DNA of 64,000 nt from an uncultured Anaeromusa sp. (GCF_963676855.1 NZ_OY781460.1:3408001-3472000); one strand, 5' to 3'; positions 32,959 through 42,312 are shown, counted from the first letter of the stretch. Numbers and translations: made by a program. The notes: a model not told the origin generated them from the letters alone.

Positions 32959-33588
32959 TTAAACCCCAAACAAATGAGCTACAAGTCCGGGCAACTGCTT
33001 GAACGACTTCACCTCGAAGCTGCCGCACATTTCACTGTCGTCACAACCCCGTTTAAACTGTATCGTCTTCATGCCCGCCCGCATAGCCGGGATAAGATTC
33101 TTCTGGCGATCATCAATAAAGACGCTGTTCTCTGGTCGACACTGCAGACGCCGCAGCAACAGTTCATAAATAGCCTTATCCGGTTTACGCAGTCCTACAT
33201 CGCCACTGATGACGATTTCCTCAAAGTATTGGTTTAAATCATATTTTTCCCGCAAATACGCCGACCATTCGCTGATATCGTTAGACAACAACGCCAAATG
33301 GTACTCCTTTTGCAGTTTTTGCGCCACTGCCGGAAAATCCGCATCCAGGGTGAGCTGGTGTTCCAAATAGTCTTGCTCAATCTGCGGATAAGCCTCGCCC
33401 AAGCCCAAGGTTTTCCAAAAATCACAGGAAGCTACTTTCCCCAAGCTAGCTTCCAAATAGGCCTGGTTAATTTCATCGCAAGTCAGCGACGGCGCAACCT
33501 TCTGTACATACGGCACCAGCAACTCATTGGTATCGTCTCCGACGGTAAAGATGACTCCCATGACGTCAAAAACAAGCCATTCTCTCAT
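32959..33588 (-). CDS. HAD-superfamily hydrolase with altered motif I
   Basis: A 209-residue HAD protein with a helical cap. Motif I reads FDVMGVIF, so the nucleophile Asp8 is kept but the usual second Asp is Met10. Motif II is LLSNDISEW, motif III has KPDKAIYELLL and motif IV is FIDDRQKNL. Loss of the general acid/base aspartate suggests weak phosphatase activity or another chemistry such as dehalogenase or phosphonatase types. It sits directly upstream of the dehydrogenase gene in an apparent operon. Confidence 0.8.
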   Translation of the reverse strand: MREWLVFDVMGVIFTVGDDTNELLVPYVQKVAPSLTCDEINQAYLEASLGKVASCDFWKTLGLGEAYPQIEQDYLEHQLTLDADFPAVAQKLQKEYHLALLSNDISEWSAYLREKYDLNQYFEEIVISGDVGLRKPDKAIYELLLRRLQCRPENSVFIDDRQKNLIPAMRAGMKTIQFKRGCDDSEMCGSFEVKSFKQLPGLVAHLFGV

Positions 33589-33722
33589 TGCTTTCGCCTC
33601 CTTGGGTTATTCTATTATTCTTGCAGACGGCAAATTCCTGCCTCTACCGCCGCCAAACCTCAAAACTCAGAATAACAGAGAAAGTTTAACAAGAATAGCT
33701 GGAGGAGCGCGACAGCAGCAAC

Positions 33723-33740
33723 AAAAAAACGCCTCCCGAA
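33723..33740 (-). terminator. Half of a split terminator (distal arm)
   Basis: AAAAAAACGCCTCCCGAA here is the exact complement of TTCGGGAGGCGTTTTT at 35226-35241, on the other side of the insertion element. Joined, the two make a strong terminator for the RND efflux operon. Confidence 0.6.
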
Positions 33741-33751
33741 AAATTAAAATG

Positions 33752-33794
33752 GACCCAGTAAAGTGGACACTAAAAAAAGTCCCTTTACTGGGTC
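33752..33794 (+). terminator. Hairpin at the left end of the insertion sequence
   Basis: GACCCAGTAAAG pairs with CTTTACTGGGTC, followed by TGTTTTTG. It begins inside the left inverted repeat, and probably blocks transcription entering the transposase gene from outside. Confidence 0.75.
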
Positions 33795-33856
33795 TGTTTT
33801 TGTATACTGAAATAAATGGTCATATGATTATAGAGACTTTCGAAAGGAGTGCGGAC

Positions 33857-35182
33857 ATGTCTAAAATCATATTCACAGATGAACAGGTTGCGTTCTTGAA
33901 GGAAAATCAGTATGTTAAAGCTATTTCAGAGAAGAGCATCACCTATACTGACGAATATAAACGGCACTTCGTATCAGAAAGCCTTAAGGGGAAGCATGCG
34001 AAGCAAATCTTTCAAGAAGCCAGCTTCCCAATAGAAATACTAGGCGAAATACGCATTAAGGCTTTCGCCAAGAAATGGCGTAAACGTTACCGTGAAGAAG
34101 GAATACTTTCCCTCGAAGATACCAGAAAAAACAGTTCAGGACGACCTAGTAAGGCAGAAAGAACACCTCAGCAAGAGATAGAGCAACTGAAGGAACGGAT
34201 TGCCCTGCTTGAACAGGAAAAAGAATTGCTAAAAAAAGCAGATTGGAGCGAAAGGAGGCGAGGAAGCGCGGAAAAATCAAGTGACAGTTTTGCACTGCTC
34301 CATATGCTAAAAAGCAACGGGTTCTATAATGGCACCATTCAGGACGGCTGTGAGTTGTTGGGTATTTCCCGATCCGGATATTACAGTTATTTGCAGAAAA
34401 CCCCAATCCGGCAGGCTCGTGAAAAAGCGGACTTGCAATGGAAAGCAAGTATCCAGGAGGCCTATGAGTACCGCGGCTACAAGAAAGGTTCTCGAAGTAT
34501 TGTGATGTATTTTCAAAACTGTAAAGGAATCACAGTCAACCGTAAGAAAGTACAGCGGTTGATGCGTAAATTTGACATAGTCTGTCCGATCCGAAAGGCT
34601 AACCCGTACCGACGGATTGCAAAAGCAACGATGGAGCACAGCGTTGTTCCCAACATACTGCAACGCCAGTTTGACCAAGGTGTAGCCGGTAAAGTTCTTC
34701 TCACGGATATCACGTATCTGCCGGGAAGAGATGGTTTTCTCGGATACCTCTCCACCATCAAGGATGGGGCAACCAAAGAAATTCTGGCTCACTATGTGTC
34801 TGACAACCTGAAACTAGATATCTCTTTACAAACAATCGAGATTCTCATGCATAACAATAAGGACTCGCTACAAAAGGACGCCTTCATTCACTCCGATCAA
34901 GGCGTACACTACACCAGTTTTGATTTCAGGAAGAAACTGCGAGAGTTCGAACTGGGGCAGTCCATGTCAAGGCGTGGGAACTGCTGGGACAATGCTCCAC
35001 AAGAATCCTTCTTTGGGCACCTAAAAGATGAAATACCTTACCAAGTCTGCGCAAATCTGGCAGACTTGAGACGAATCGTTGATGATTATATTCAATACTA
35101 TAATGAAGAACGGGGGCAGTGGAAACTAAAGAAGCTGCCTCCGGCAAAATACCGAGAGCAGCTTCTTCAATTAGTTGCATAG
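33857..35182 (+). CDS. IS3-family transposase, OrfA-OrfB in a single frame
   Basis: A 441-residue transposase. Residues 30-95 hold helix-turn-helix segments (HFVSESLKGKHAKQIFQEA), 110-135 a leucine zipper (EIEQLKERIALLEQEKELL), and 260-430 the DDE integrase core with LLTDITYLPG, HSDQGVHYTS and NAPQESFFGHLKDE. The OrfA and OrfB regions are in the same reading frame, while most IS3 elements need a -1 frameshift between them. A run of seven A lies at the junction (LLKKA), the usual slippery position. The ATG at 33857 has GAAAGGAG. All catalytic residues are present, so the element may be active. Confidence 0.92.
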   Translation: MSKIIFTDEQVAFLKENQYVKAISEKSITYTDEYKRHFVSESLKGKHAKQIFQEASFPIEILGEIRIKAFAKKWRKRYREEGILSLEDTRKNSSGRPSKAERTPQQEIEQLKERIALLEQEKELLKKADWSERRRGSAEKSSDSFALLHMLKSNGFYNGTIQDGCELLGISRSGYYSYLQKTPIRQAREKADLQWKASIQEAYEYRGYKKGSRSIVMYFQNCKGITVNRKKVQRLMRKFDIVCPIRKANPYRRIAKATMEHSVVPNILQRQFDQGVAGKVLLTDITYLPGRDGFLGYLSTIKDGATKEILAHYVSDNLKLDISLQTIEILMHNNKDSLQKDAFIHSDQGVHYTSFDFRKKLREFELGQSMSRRGNCWDNAPQESFFGHLKDEIPYQVCANLADLRRIVDDYIQYYNEERGQWKLKKLPPAKYREQLLQLVA

Positions 35183-35225
35183 GCTTTTTTTAAACTGTCC
35201 TTGATTTTGGGTCCATTTTAAATAA

Positions 35226-35241
35226 TTCGGGAGGCGTTTTT
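35226..35241 (-). terminator. Half of a split terminator (proximal arm)
   Basis: TTCGGGAGGCGTTTTT lies 7 bp past the stop of the RND pump gene. Its partner arm is 1.5 kb away, beyond the insertion sequence. Confidence 0.6.
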
Positions 35242-35248
35242 CATTAGT

Positions 35249-38200
35249 CTATTTGCGCCAAGTAAGTTTGCGCGTCAATTTTACAACAACCACATAGAGC
35301 ACTGGAATCAAGAATACGCCCAGCATAGTTGCTGCCAGCATACCGCCTACAACCGCCGTACCCATGGCGTTTCTAGCGCCAGCGCCTGCACCGGTAGCAA
35401 TCATCAAAGGAACGCAGCCTAGAATGAACGCCATCGACGTCATCAAAATCGGCCGCAAACGAAGCTTCGCCGCTTCAATGGCCGCCTCTACCGGATCAAC
35501 GCCCTTGTCCACGCGCACCTTGGCAAATTCTACAATCAAAATAGCATTTTTGGCTGCCAAACCAATGAGCATAACTAAGCCGATTTGCATGTAAATACTA
35601 TTTTCCAAGCTACGCGCCCATTGGAACAATCCAGAGCCAAAAATTGCTGTAGGCACGGAGAGCAGCACCGCAAACGGAATGCTCCAGCTCTCATACAACG
35701 CCGCCAAACATAAGAAAGCAAAGAGAATGGCTGCTCCGAAAATATAACCCGCTCTGCCACCAGACAATTTTTCGTCGCGGCTTTGGTCAGCCCATTCATA
35801 ACTGTACGTATTGGGCAAGGTTCCCTTCGCCACTTCCTCCAGCGCCGTCATGGCTTGACCGCTGCTATAACCAGGTGCCGGGCTGGCACCGATTTGAATA
35901 GCACGGTTACCATTGAAGCGTTTAATCGCTGTCGGTCCGCTGATAGGCACCGGCTTGACCAAGGTAGCCAACGGCACCATAGCGTTCGTATTGCTGCGCA
36001 CAAAGAAATATCGAATGTCATTCGCATCGGAACGATACTGTGGTTCCGCCTGCATTACTACCTTCCAGGTGCGGCCAAATCTGGTAAAGTCATTGACCTG
36101 CAAGCCTCCCAAGAAAGCTTGCAAGGTATTAAATACATCGTCAACTTTCACACCCAATTTTTCCGCTTTTTCTCGGTCTACTTCATAGCGGAAAGCTGGC
36201 GTATCGCTACGGAACGTAGAGTATACCCCCGTCAATTCCGGCCGCTTACGCGCTTCGCCAAGGAACTTTTTCGATACATCGGTCATTTCTTCTACATTAC
36301 CGCCGCCGCGATCTTGCAGCATAAAGGTCATAGCGCCCGTAGAGCCGCCCCCAGGCAATGCTGGCGCGTTAAACGCCATAACCGTAGCTTCAGGAATGCG
36401 CGCGGTCCTCATGTAAACTTGACGAATAATACTGTCTACATACCGTTCTTTATCCGGGCGTTCGCCCCAGGTATCCAAAGCTACAACCAAAAGGCCAGCA
36501 TTTGGTTTCAGAGCTCCTGCCAGAATATCGTAGCCGGTAATAACCAAGGTATCTCTTACGCCGGGGATGCCTTTTACAACATCCGCCACTTGATTGCCCA
36601 CCTGCCGAGTACGGTTCATGGAGGCCGCTTCTGGCAGACTGATCGTCGCCAAGAAATAGCCTTGGTCTTCATTCGGTACAAAGGTTGTCGGCAACATCTT
36701 AAAGAAAGTCAGCGCCAAGACAACAATTACCAACAACCCAACCAAGGAAAGCTTGCTATACCGGATAACTTTGCGCACCGTTTTCCCATAGCGCCCGGTC
36801 ATAGCGTCAAACTTTTCATTAAAGGCATCGAAGAACCGCCCTAAACGCCCTTCATGAGCGTTGGGATCATGCGGTTTAAGAACCAGCGAGCATAACGCCG
36901 GCGTCAGCGTCAAAGCCACTAACGCCGAAAGGCCCATTGACACCGCAATAGTCAAAGCAAACTGTTTGTACAGTACACCGGCGGTACCACCAAAGAAAGC
37001 AACCGGTATAAATACGGAAGCCAACACAAAGGCAATAGCTACAACCGGGCCAGATACTTCCTCCATAGCCCGATAGGCCGCATCTTTCGGTGACATACCA
37101 TTATGGCGCATATGATGCTCTACCGCTTCTACCACAACAATGGCATCATCAACAACCAAGCCAATAGCCAGCACCATGGCGAACATCGTTAACGTGTTAA
37201 TGTTAAAACCGAGAAGAATAAACGCTCCGAAAGTACCAATCAACGATACCGGCACCGCCAGCATCGGAATAAGCGTAGCCCGCCAGCTTTGCAAAAAGAT
37301 AAATACAATCAGCAAGACCAGCAGTAGTGCTTCTACAAAAGTCTTAACTACTTCAACCATCGATTCATCAATAAAGCGGGTATTATCCGAAACGATATGA
37401 TATTCCAAATCGGTTGGGAAGCGTTTGGAGTTGGTCTCCAACACCTTCTTAACCTCAGTAACCGTATCCAACGCATTTGCGTCTGGAGTTAATTGGATAG
37501 CCAGTGTTACCGAGTCACGCTGGTTTAAATCACTGGTAAACTGATAGTTTTTCGCCGCCAGTTCAACCCTAGCTACATCACTGACTCGCACAAAGGAGCC
37601 GTCCGGTTTCGCCCGGACAATGATCCGCGAAAATTCACTTTCCTCCTGCAATTGCCCCTGTACTCGCGCTGAGTACTGGAACTCCTGGCCTTTAGGAGAA
37701 GGAAGCTGGCCGATAGTGCCAGCCGGGGCCTGTACATTTTGTTCCTTAATCGCATCGCCCACATCATCCGCAGTAATACCTAGGCGGGCCATCTTGTCCG
37801 GCTGCAGCCATATGCGCATGCCAAACTCTGGACCGTATTCATTCACACCGCCAACGCCTTTAACGCGTTTCAAATCATCCACAAGATAGATGTTGGCATA
37901 GTTTTTCAAAAACAGAGAGTCATAGGTATTTTTTGGCGACCAAAGAGACAGCCACATAACCGTATCCGGTGACTGCTTCTGTACGGTAATTCCGGAATTT
38001 TGCACGGCAGCCGGAATTTTCGCCGTAGCCTGGGACACACGGTTTTGCACTTGCACGGTCGCCATATCCGGGTTGACGCCCAACTCAAATTTCACATTCA
38101 ATGAGTATTGACCATTATCATCGCTGGTGGAACGCATGTCCACCATATTTTCCACGCCATTGACCTGCTGCTCAATAGCTTGACCAACGGCCTGCTCCAC

Positions 38201-38368
38201 CACTTCCGCATTCGCGCCGACATAGCTGGCGCTGACATTGACCACCGGGGCCGTTATCTGCGGATACTGCGCAATAGGCAGCTGCGTAATGGAAACAAGT
38301 CCGGCAATCGTAATGAAAATCGACAGAACGATAGCAAATATCGGTCTATCAATAAAGAACTTGGCCAT
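35249..38368 (-). CDS. RND multidrug efflux pump, HAE1 (AcrB/MexB) type
   Basis: A 1039-residue inner-membrane proton antiporter with the AcrB layout: helix 1 (MAKFFIDRPIFAIVLSIFI), large periplasmic loops at about 30-330 and 560-860, and membrane blocks at 335-540 and 870-1030. The proton-relay aspartates lie in LAIGLVVDDAIVVVEAVEH, and the C-terminal half has LVMLIGLAAKNAILIVEFA. The ATG at 38368 is chosen over an adjacent TTG because of GGAGGTGG spacing. The adaptor gene is 9 bp upstream. Presence of such a pump supports a cell with an outer membrane. No outer-membrane channel gene is in the operon, so TolC must be supplied elsewhere. Confidence 0.95.
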   Translation of the reverse strand: MAKFFIDRPIFAIVLSIFITIAGLVSITQLPIAQYPQITAPVVNVSASYVGANAEVVEQAVGQAIEQQVNGVENMVDMRSTSDDNGQYSLNVKFELGVNPDMATVQVQNRVSQATAKIPAAVQNSGITVQKQSPDTVMWLSLWSPKNTYDSLFLKNYANIYLVDDLKRVKGVGGVNEYGPEFGMRIWLQPDKMARLGITADDVGDAIKEQNVQAPAGTIGQLPSPKGQEFQYSARVQGQLQEESEFSRIIVRAKPDGSFVRVSDVARVELAAKNYQFTSDLNQRDSVTLAIQLTPDANALDTVTEVKKVLETNSKRFPTDLEYHIVSDNTRFIDESMVEVVKTFVEALLLVLLIVFIFLQSWRATLIPMLAVPVSLIGTFGAFILLGFNINTLTMFAMVLAIGLVVDDAIVVVEAVEHHMRHNGMSPKDAAYRAMEEVSGPVVAIAFVLASVFIPVAFFGGTAGVLYKQFALTIAVSMGLSALVALTLTPALCSLVLKPHDPNAHEGRLGRFFDAFNEKFDAMTGRYGKTVRKVIRYSKLSLVGLLVIVVLALTFFKMLPTTFVPNEDQGYFLATISLPEAASMNRTRQVGNQVADVVKGIPGVRDTLVITGYDILAGALKPNAGLLVVALDTWGERPDKERYVDSIIRQVYMRTARIPEATVMAFNAPALPGGGSTGAMTFMLQDRGGGNVEEMTDVSKKFLGEARKRPELTGVYSTFRSDTPAFRYEVDREKAEKLGVKVDDVFNTLQAFLGGLQVNDFTRFGRTWKVVMQAEPQYRSDANDIRYFFVRSNTNAMVPLATLVKPVPISGPTAIKRFNGNRAIQIGASPAPGYSSGQAMTALEEVAKGTLPNTYSYEWADQSRDEKLSGGRAGYIFGAAILFAFLCLAALYESWSIPFAVLLSVPTAIFGSGLFQWARSLENSIYMQIGLVMLIGLAAKNAILIVEFAKVRVDKGVDPVEAAIEAAKLRLRPILMTSMAFILGCVPLMIATGAGAGARNAMGTAVVGGMLAATMLGVFLIPVLYVVVVKLTRKLTWRK

Positions 38369-38380
38369 CAAGCCACCTCC

Positions 38381-39550
38381 TTACTTCTGATTCGCGTCAG
38401 CCAAGTCCGCTAGAGTAATTGTTTGCACATCCACAGGCGTACCTGGCTGTGCTTTTTGAAAGCCTTCTACAACCACTATATCCTGTTCCGTCAAACCTTC
38501 ATCCACCATCCAAAGTTTTTGACCGATGCGCGCACCCATCTTCACCGGGCGCATTTCCGCCTTCCCTTCTGCATTCACAATCGTGAGGAAGGTTTTACCC
38601 AGCACTTCCTGCACCGCCCGCTGCGGTACCAAGAGCGCCCCTACGCGCGTTTCCGCTACAGCTACAACCCGAGCGAACATACCTGGCACTAACATGCGGT
38701 CAGGATTAGCGAATAATGCTTTAATCGTCAGCGCGCCTGTATCCGATCCCAAACCACGATCAATTTGATCTACCGTTCCTTCCAATGGATACTCACTGCC
38801 ATCACTCAAGATAAGCCGCAACTTACGCTCTGTTGTTGCAGCACCGCCGCCCATGCGGATGAATTTCAAGTAATCGTTTTCGCCAATGCTAAAGCGTACC
38901 CGCACCGGATCCGTTGAAGAAATAGTAGCCAGCACTGTCGAGCCGGCAGTGGCATAGTTACCAATACTTAAATCCTTCGTATCAATACGACCATCAAACG
39001 GTGCGACAATAGTCGTATCGTCCACATCATTATTGGCTTTTTGCAAAAGAGCCCGCTGCGCATCTACTTGAGCTGCCGCCTGACGTTCTTCCGCCACCGC
39101 ATTATCTAAAACCTGTTGGGCAATCGCCTGCTGTCCTGCCAATTGCTCATACCGAGCTACGTCGCGCCGAGTTCGACTCAACGATGCTTCAGCCTGTGCT
39201 AGTTGCGCCTGCACATTCAACGAATTAGCTTCATACTGGCGCCGGTCAATAACAAACAACGGCTGACCACGATACACTGTCGTACCGCCGTCTACCAGCT
39301 TTCCGATAATATTGCCACTTACCTGCGCTTTAATCTGCACTTCTTGCTTAGCTTCCACTTCACCTACAAACTCATAGGAAACCGGCGTATCTTGCTTAAT
39401 AACCTTCATGGCCTTTACAGCCACCGCCTGTCCTTGTGGAGCCTGCTGCTTGCCGTTACAACCGGCCAAAAGCAATCCGCTCAACAAAAGCGCCATGACG
39501 CAAGCCATTCTTTTCTTTCCTACAGAATTACCCCATGGTTTAAATAGCAT
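38381..39550 (-). CDS. RND efflux periplasmic adaptor lipoprotein (AcrA/MexA type)
   Basis: A 389-residue membrane fusion protein. The signal peptide ends in the lipobox LLLAGC (Cys31), so it is lipid-anchored. A barrel-sandwich hybrid domain (EVQIKAQVSGNIIGKLVDGG and TIVAPFDGRIDTKDLSIGNY) surrounds a long coiled-coil hairpin (about 105-170, ANSLNVQAQLAQAEASLSRT). Beta-barrel and membrane-proximal domains follow. The ATG at 39550 has GGAGGG. It bridges the pump and an outer-membrane channel. It is the first gene of the operon. Confidence 0.94.
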   Translation of the reverse strand: MLFKPWGNSVGKKRMACVMALLLSGLLLAGCNGKQQAPQGQAVAVKAMKVIKQDTPVSYEFVGEVEAKQEVQIKAQVSGNIIGKLVDGGTTVYRGQPLFVIDRRQYEANSLNVQAQLAQAEASLSRTRRDVARYEQLAGQQAIAQQVLDNAVAEERQAAAQVDAQRALLQKANNDVDDTTIVAPFDGRIDTKDLSIGNYATAGSTVLATISSTDPVRVRFSIGENDYLKFIRMGGGAATTERKLRLILSDGSEYPLEGTVDQIDRGLGSDTGALTIKALFANPDRMLVPGMFARVVAVAETRVGALLVPQRAVQEVLGKTFLTIVNAEGKAEMRPVKMGARIGQKLWMVDEGLTEQDIVVVEGFQKAQPGTPVDVQTITLADLADANQK

Positions 39551-39689
39551 AAATAAATGCCCTCCATTTCTTAACAGTTAATATAATTATGTAAATATGG
39601 CATGGTGTTATTTTTCAGGAATTACATATTAATAAACTACTTATTCTTTGTTTCCTAAAAAATACCTTTAAGAAAGCACTGCTTTTTTT

Positions 39690-39740
39690 GGACCAATCAG
39701 TCAGTTTCAGTATTATACAGTATAACTTCTTTTCAATAAA
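39690..39740 (-). promoter_or_regulatory. Promoter and TetR-like operator of the RND operon
   Basis: On the minus strand TTTATT (39735-39740) and TATAAT (39712-39717) are 17 bp apart. Just downstream is the dyad TGACTGATTGGTCC (39690-39703; GAC-N6-GTC core), which resembles operators of TetR-type efflux repressors. No repressor gene is adjacent. Confidence 0.5.
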
Positions 39741-40120
39741 CACACAATCTATTTTTATGGAGAATAACACTTTCATCACTCCACTTATCCAATATTTTTA
39801 ATTATTATATCCCAGCCGTCATTGTGCATACCAAGTACTCCCATATGTCTATTTTGAAAATTCAGCATTTATTTCCTATCTCTATTTTTCTTTGCAGGAA
39901 ATATTCCCTAAATAAGGAAATACTTTAAGAAGGAACTATTACGCATACTACTTACTGGTGCTTATAAATATGAATTGCCTGTTTTTCTATTCGCACCTTA
40001 GCATTTTTTCTCAACTGCCCCAAAGCAGCCTTATTATAATGCCTTCCAAGTCACATGCATAATGAAACTATCTCGACTGAACAATCAGTTGTGATAAATA
40101 AAAACCAGGAGGAAACAAGC
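39741..40120. other. A+T-rich intergenic stretch, no gene seen
   Basis: About 380 bp between the RND promoter and the GrlR-like gene. I see no credible reading frame or structured RNA. A TATAAT at 40035-40040 could be the -10 box for the GrlR-like gene, but no convincing -35 precedes it. Confidence 0.5.
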
Positions 40121-40456
40121 ATGCTTGAAGGATTATGGTCAGTCGAATTTGAAACAGCTACAGGTTATGACGGAGCCGGAGTCGTAGTATTTGAAACAAC
40201 AAAAATTTTCGGTGGAAGCGACAATTATTACTACCTTGGAAATTATCAAGTCGAACGAGACGGCAAAATAAAAATAGAGACGGAAATCATTCATTACGCC
40301 GGAGCCAAGACTTCCATCTTCGGCAAACTGGATCGCTATGTTGTACTTTGGGAAGGATATTTATCAGGAAAAACATCTGTTTTCAAAGGTTGCCTACACG
40401 ATGATCCCCTCAATAAAGTTAACATTAGACTCATCAAACGAGCCGAACTTCCTTAA
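40121..40456 (+). CDS. GrlR-like regulatory protein
   Basis: A 111-residue protein resembling the GrlR family, small beta-barrel (lipocalin-like) regulators first known from enteropathogens. Family features are LWSVEFETATGYDGAGVVVF, then GGSDNYYYLGNYQ. The ATG at 40121 has a near-perfect AGGAGG at the right distance; the frame extends further upstream but without a site. It precedes the SugE-type exporter gene by 41 bp, so the two are probably co-transcribed. What it regulates is unknown, and no GrlA-like partner is nearby. Confidence 0.72.
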   Translation: MLEGLWSVEFETATGYDGAGVVVFETTKIFGGSDNYYYLGNYQVERDGKIKIETEIIHYAGAKTSIFGKLDRYVVLWEGYLSGKTSVFKGCLHDDPLNKVNIRLIKRAELP

Positions 40457-40497
40457 TGCGTCTGATCCCCCCTGAATTTCTAAAGGAGGAATCGTTT

Positions 40498-40818
40498 ATG
40501 GCATGGATCTACTTGGTTATTGCAGGATTATTCGAAATCGGCTGGCCTCTCGGTTTAAAAATGGCGCAAACCATGGAAGGAAAACAATTTACAGGCATTG
40601 CCATAGCGGTAATCGCAATGGGACTTAGCGGTTTTTTCCTATTTACGGCGCAAAAGGACATTCCCATGGGCACAGCCTATGCCGTCTGGACCGGCATAGG
40701 GGCTGCAGGTACATTTATATTGGGGATTATACTATATAACGATCCCATCGGGATTTTACGGGTCGCATCGGTGCTCCTCATCATTGCCGGCGTCATCGGT
40801 TTGAAATTAGCACATTAA
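40498..40818 (+). CDS. sugE: Small multidrug resistance transporter, SugE/Gdx type
   Basis: A 106-residue, four-helix SMR protein. The essential Glu13 lies in IAGLFEIGWPLGLK, with Gly10 and Trp16 as in guanidinium exporters (Gdx), and helix 3 has GTAYAVWTGIGAAGT, the SugE/Gdx signature. Related proteins export guanidinium or small quaternary ammonium ions as antiparallel dimers. The ATG at 40498 has AAAGGAGG. No guanidine riboswitch is visible upstream. A single SMR gene suggests a homodimer. Confidence 0.88.
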   Translation: MAWIYLVIAGLFEIGWPLGLKMAQTMEGKQFTGIAIAVIAMGLSGFFLFTAQKDIPMGTAYAVWTGIGAAGTFILGIILYNDPIGILRVASVLLIIAGVIGLKLAH

Positions 40819-40877
40819 AACTTCGTTTCTTTATGGCCGATAATGAAATTCTCAAACTAGCGTACACTCGCCAATAA

Positions 40878-40917
40878 CAAACAGGCTTGCAGCCATACCA
40901 GCTGCAAGCCTGTTTTT
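40878..40917. terminator. Bidirectional terminator after sugE
   Basis: AAACAGGCTTGCAGC pairs with GCTGCAAGCCTGTTTTT. It lies between convergent sugE and phosphofructokinase genes. Confidence 0.87.
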
Positions 40918-40933
40918 ATTTTCATTTCCCTTT

Positions 40934-42148
40934 TTAGCAGCGTCCAGCTACGCGAGGCGCTTCCAGCCTAGCTGCTACCGGACAGTCTTTGCCTAAGAGA
41001 GGACGTACATATTCCAGAAAAGCAGGGGTAATATCGTTGCCTGCTTCATTAATAAAGGAATCCGGCATGTAACGCGTCTTTCCTGCCAACTCAACCAATG
41101 GCGTCAGGCGATACACAACCGCATACTCGCCCACTCGGTGAATAGTCACGGATCCATTCATTTCCTGCCCAAATGCAGCAAACTGAACTGCTTTTTCCCC
41201 TGCTTCCCGCGCTTCTGCCGCATCGACGGAAGACACGCAGCCCAAGAACGACCGCTGTAAGTATCCGAAGGTGTCGCAACGCACGCGGGAAATACCCAGC
41301 CCTTCTTTAAGCTTTTTCGATAGACAGTCGCCTAATGCGCCAGTTCCGGACAACGTGGCGTTACCATGAGCGTCCCGCTCCACATCGTCAACAAGGCTCA
41401 ATAAAAGAGGCTGTCCTGATTTGTCGCAAATCCCCTCAGAAACGGCCACTACGCAAAAGCCATATTGTTCATGTACGCGTCGTATATCTGCCATAAAAGT
41501 TTCTAATGAAAAAGAACGTTCCGGCAAATATACCAAATGCGGGCCATCACCTTCATAGCGCCGCGCAGCAGCAGCGGCTGCTGTTAAAAAACCGGCGTGC
41601 CGCCCCATGACAATACCGACATACACGCCGCCTAATGCCCGCATATCCAATGACAAACCCGCAAAGGCCTGCGCCACAAAGCGGGCAGCCGAAGCATAAC
41701 CGGGAGTATGGTCGGTAACAAGCAAATCATTATCAATGGTTTTCGGCACATGAATCGCTTTGAGAGGATACTTCTCCCGCGCTGCTTCTTCACTGATAAT
41801 CAGCAGCGCATCTGACGAATCATTGCCTCCTATATAGAAGAAATAACGAATGTCATGGGCTTTCATGACGGCAAACATCTTCTTGCAAAAATCCGCCTTC
41901 GGCTTTACACGCGTAGAACCCAAGGCTGCCGAAGGAGTTGCCGCCACCGCTTCCAAATTGGCCTCCGTTACTTGCGACAGATCGACAAATTCTTCTTTCG
42001 CCACACCTTCCACACCGTGCAACGCGCCGTAAATCCGGCTTTCCGGACTTAACCGCCGCACTTCCCGGACAATGCCGGCTAGACTTTGATTGATTACCGC
42101 CGTTGGCCCCCCGCCCTGTGCAATCAAAACATTGCCCTTCATCGTCAT
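40934..42148 (-). CDS. pfp: Diphosphate-dependent 6-phosphofructokinase
   Basis: A 404-residue phosphofructokinase. Two sites indicate PPi rather than ATP use: GGNDS at 107-111, where ATP enzymes have GGDGS, and the lysine in PKTIDND (135-141), where ATP enzymes have glycine. The substrate region MGRHAGFLT is also present. The reaction converts fructose 6-phosphate and PPi to the bisphosphate and phosphate, and is reversible, serving glycolysis and gluconeogenesis. The ATG at 42148 has AAAAGGAG. It is transcribed alone. Confidence 0.9.
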   Translation of the reverse strand: MTMKGNVLIAQGGGPTAVINQSLAGIVREVRRLSPESRIYGALHGVEGVAKEEFVDLSQVTEANLEAVAATPSAALGSTRVKPKADFCKKMFAVMKAHDIRYFFYIGGNDSSDALLIISEEAAREKYPLKAIHVPKTIDNDLLVTDHTPGYASAARFVAQAFAGLSLDMRALGGVYVGIVMGRHAGFLTAAAAAARRYEGDGPHLVYLPERSFSLETFMADIRRVHEQYGFCVVAVSEGICDKSGQPLLLSLVDDVERDAHGNATLSGTGALGDCLSKKLKEGLGISRVRCDTFGYLQRSFLGCVSSVDAAEAREAGEKAVQFAAFGQEMNGSVTIHRVGEYAVVYRLTPLVELAGKTRYMPDSFINEAGNDITPAFLEYVRPLLGKDCPVAARLEAPRVAGRC

Positions 42149-42312
42149 AACCTCACTCCTTTTACTCTATACTCTGAAGACTATACCAGCACAGCTAGCG
42201 CAAAACAAGCGACCTCTTCCTCCCCACGCAGCAACCGACCAGCTCAAGAATTCGTTTGTTCTTTCTCAAACCCACGCCAATGAATCCATCTGACATTTCC
42301 GCCAATTTAATC

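Larger units (their letters stand above)
33750..35215 (+). mobile_element. IS3-family insertion sequence, 1466 bp
   Basis: The ends begin TGGACCCA and end TGGGTCCA, as TG...CA termini of IS3-type elements do. The terminal inverted repeats agree over about 30 bp (TGGACCCA, then GGACA and AAAAAAAG), with mismatches. The element carries one transposase gene and a hairpin at its left end. No clear target-site duplication can be assigned: the flanks are AAAA and TTTT. It appears to sit in the loop of a host terminator. Confidence 0.88.

Noticed and set aside
35783..36844. A 353-residue plus-strand frame inside the RND pump gene
   Set aside because: It is antisense to strongly conserved pump sequence and has no ribosome binding site or domain.
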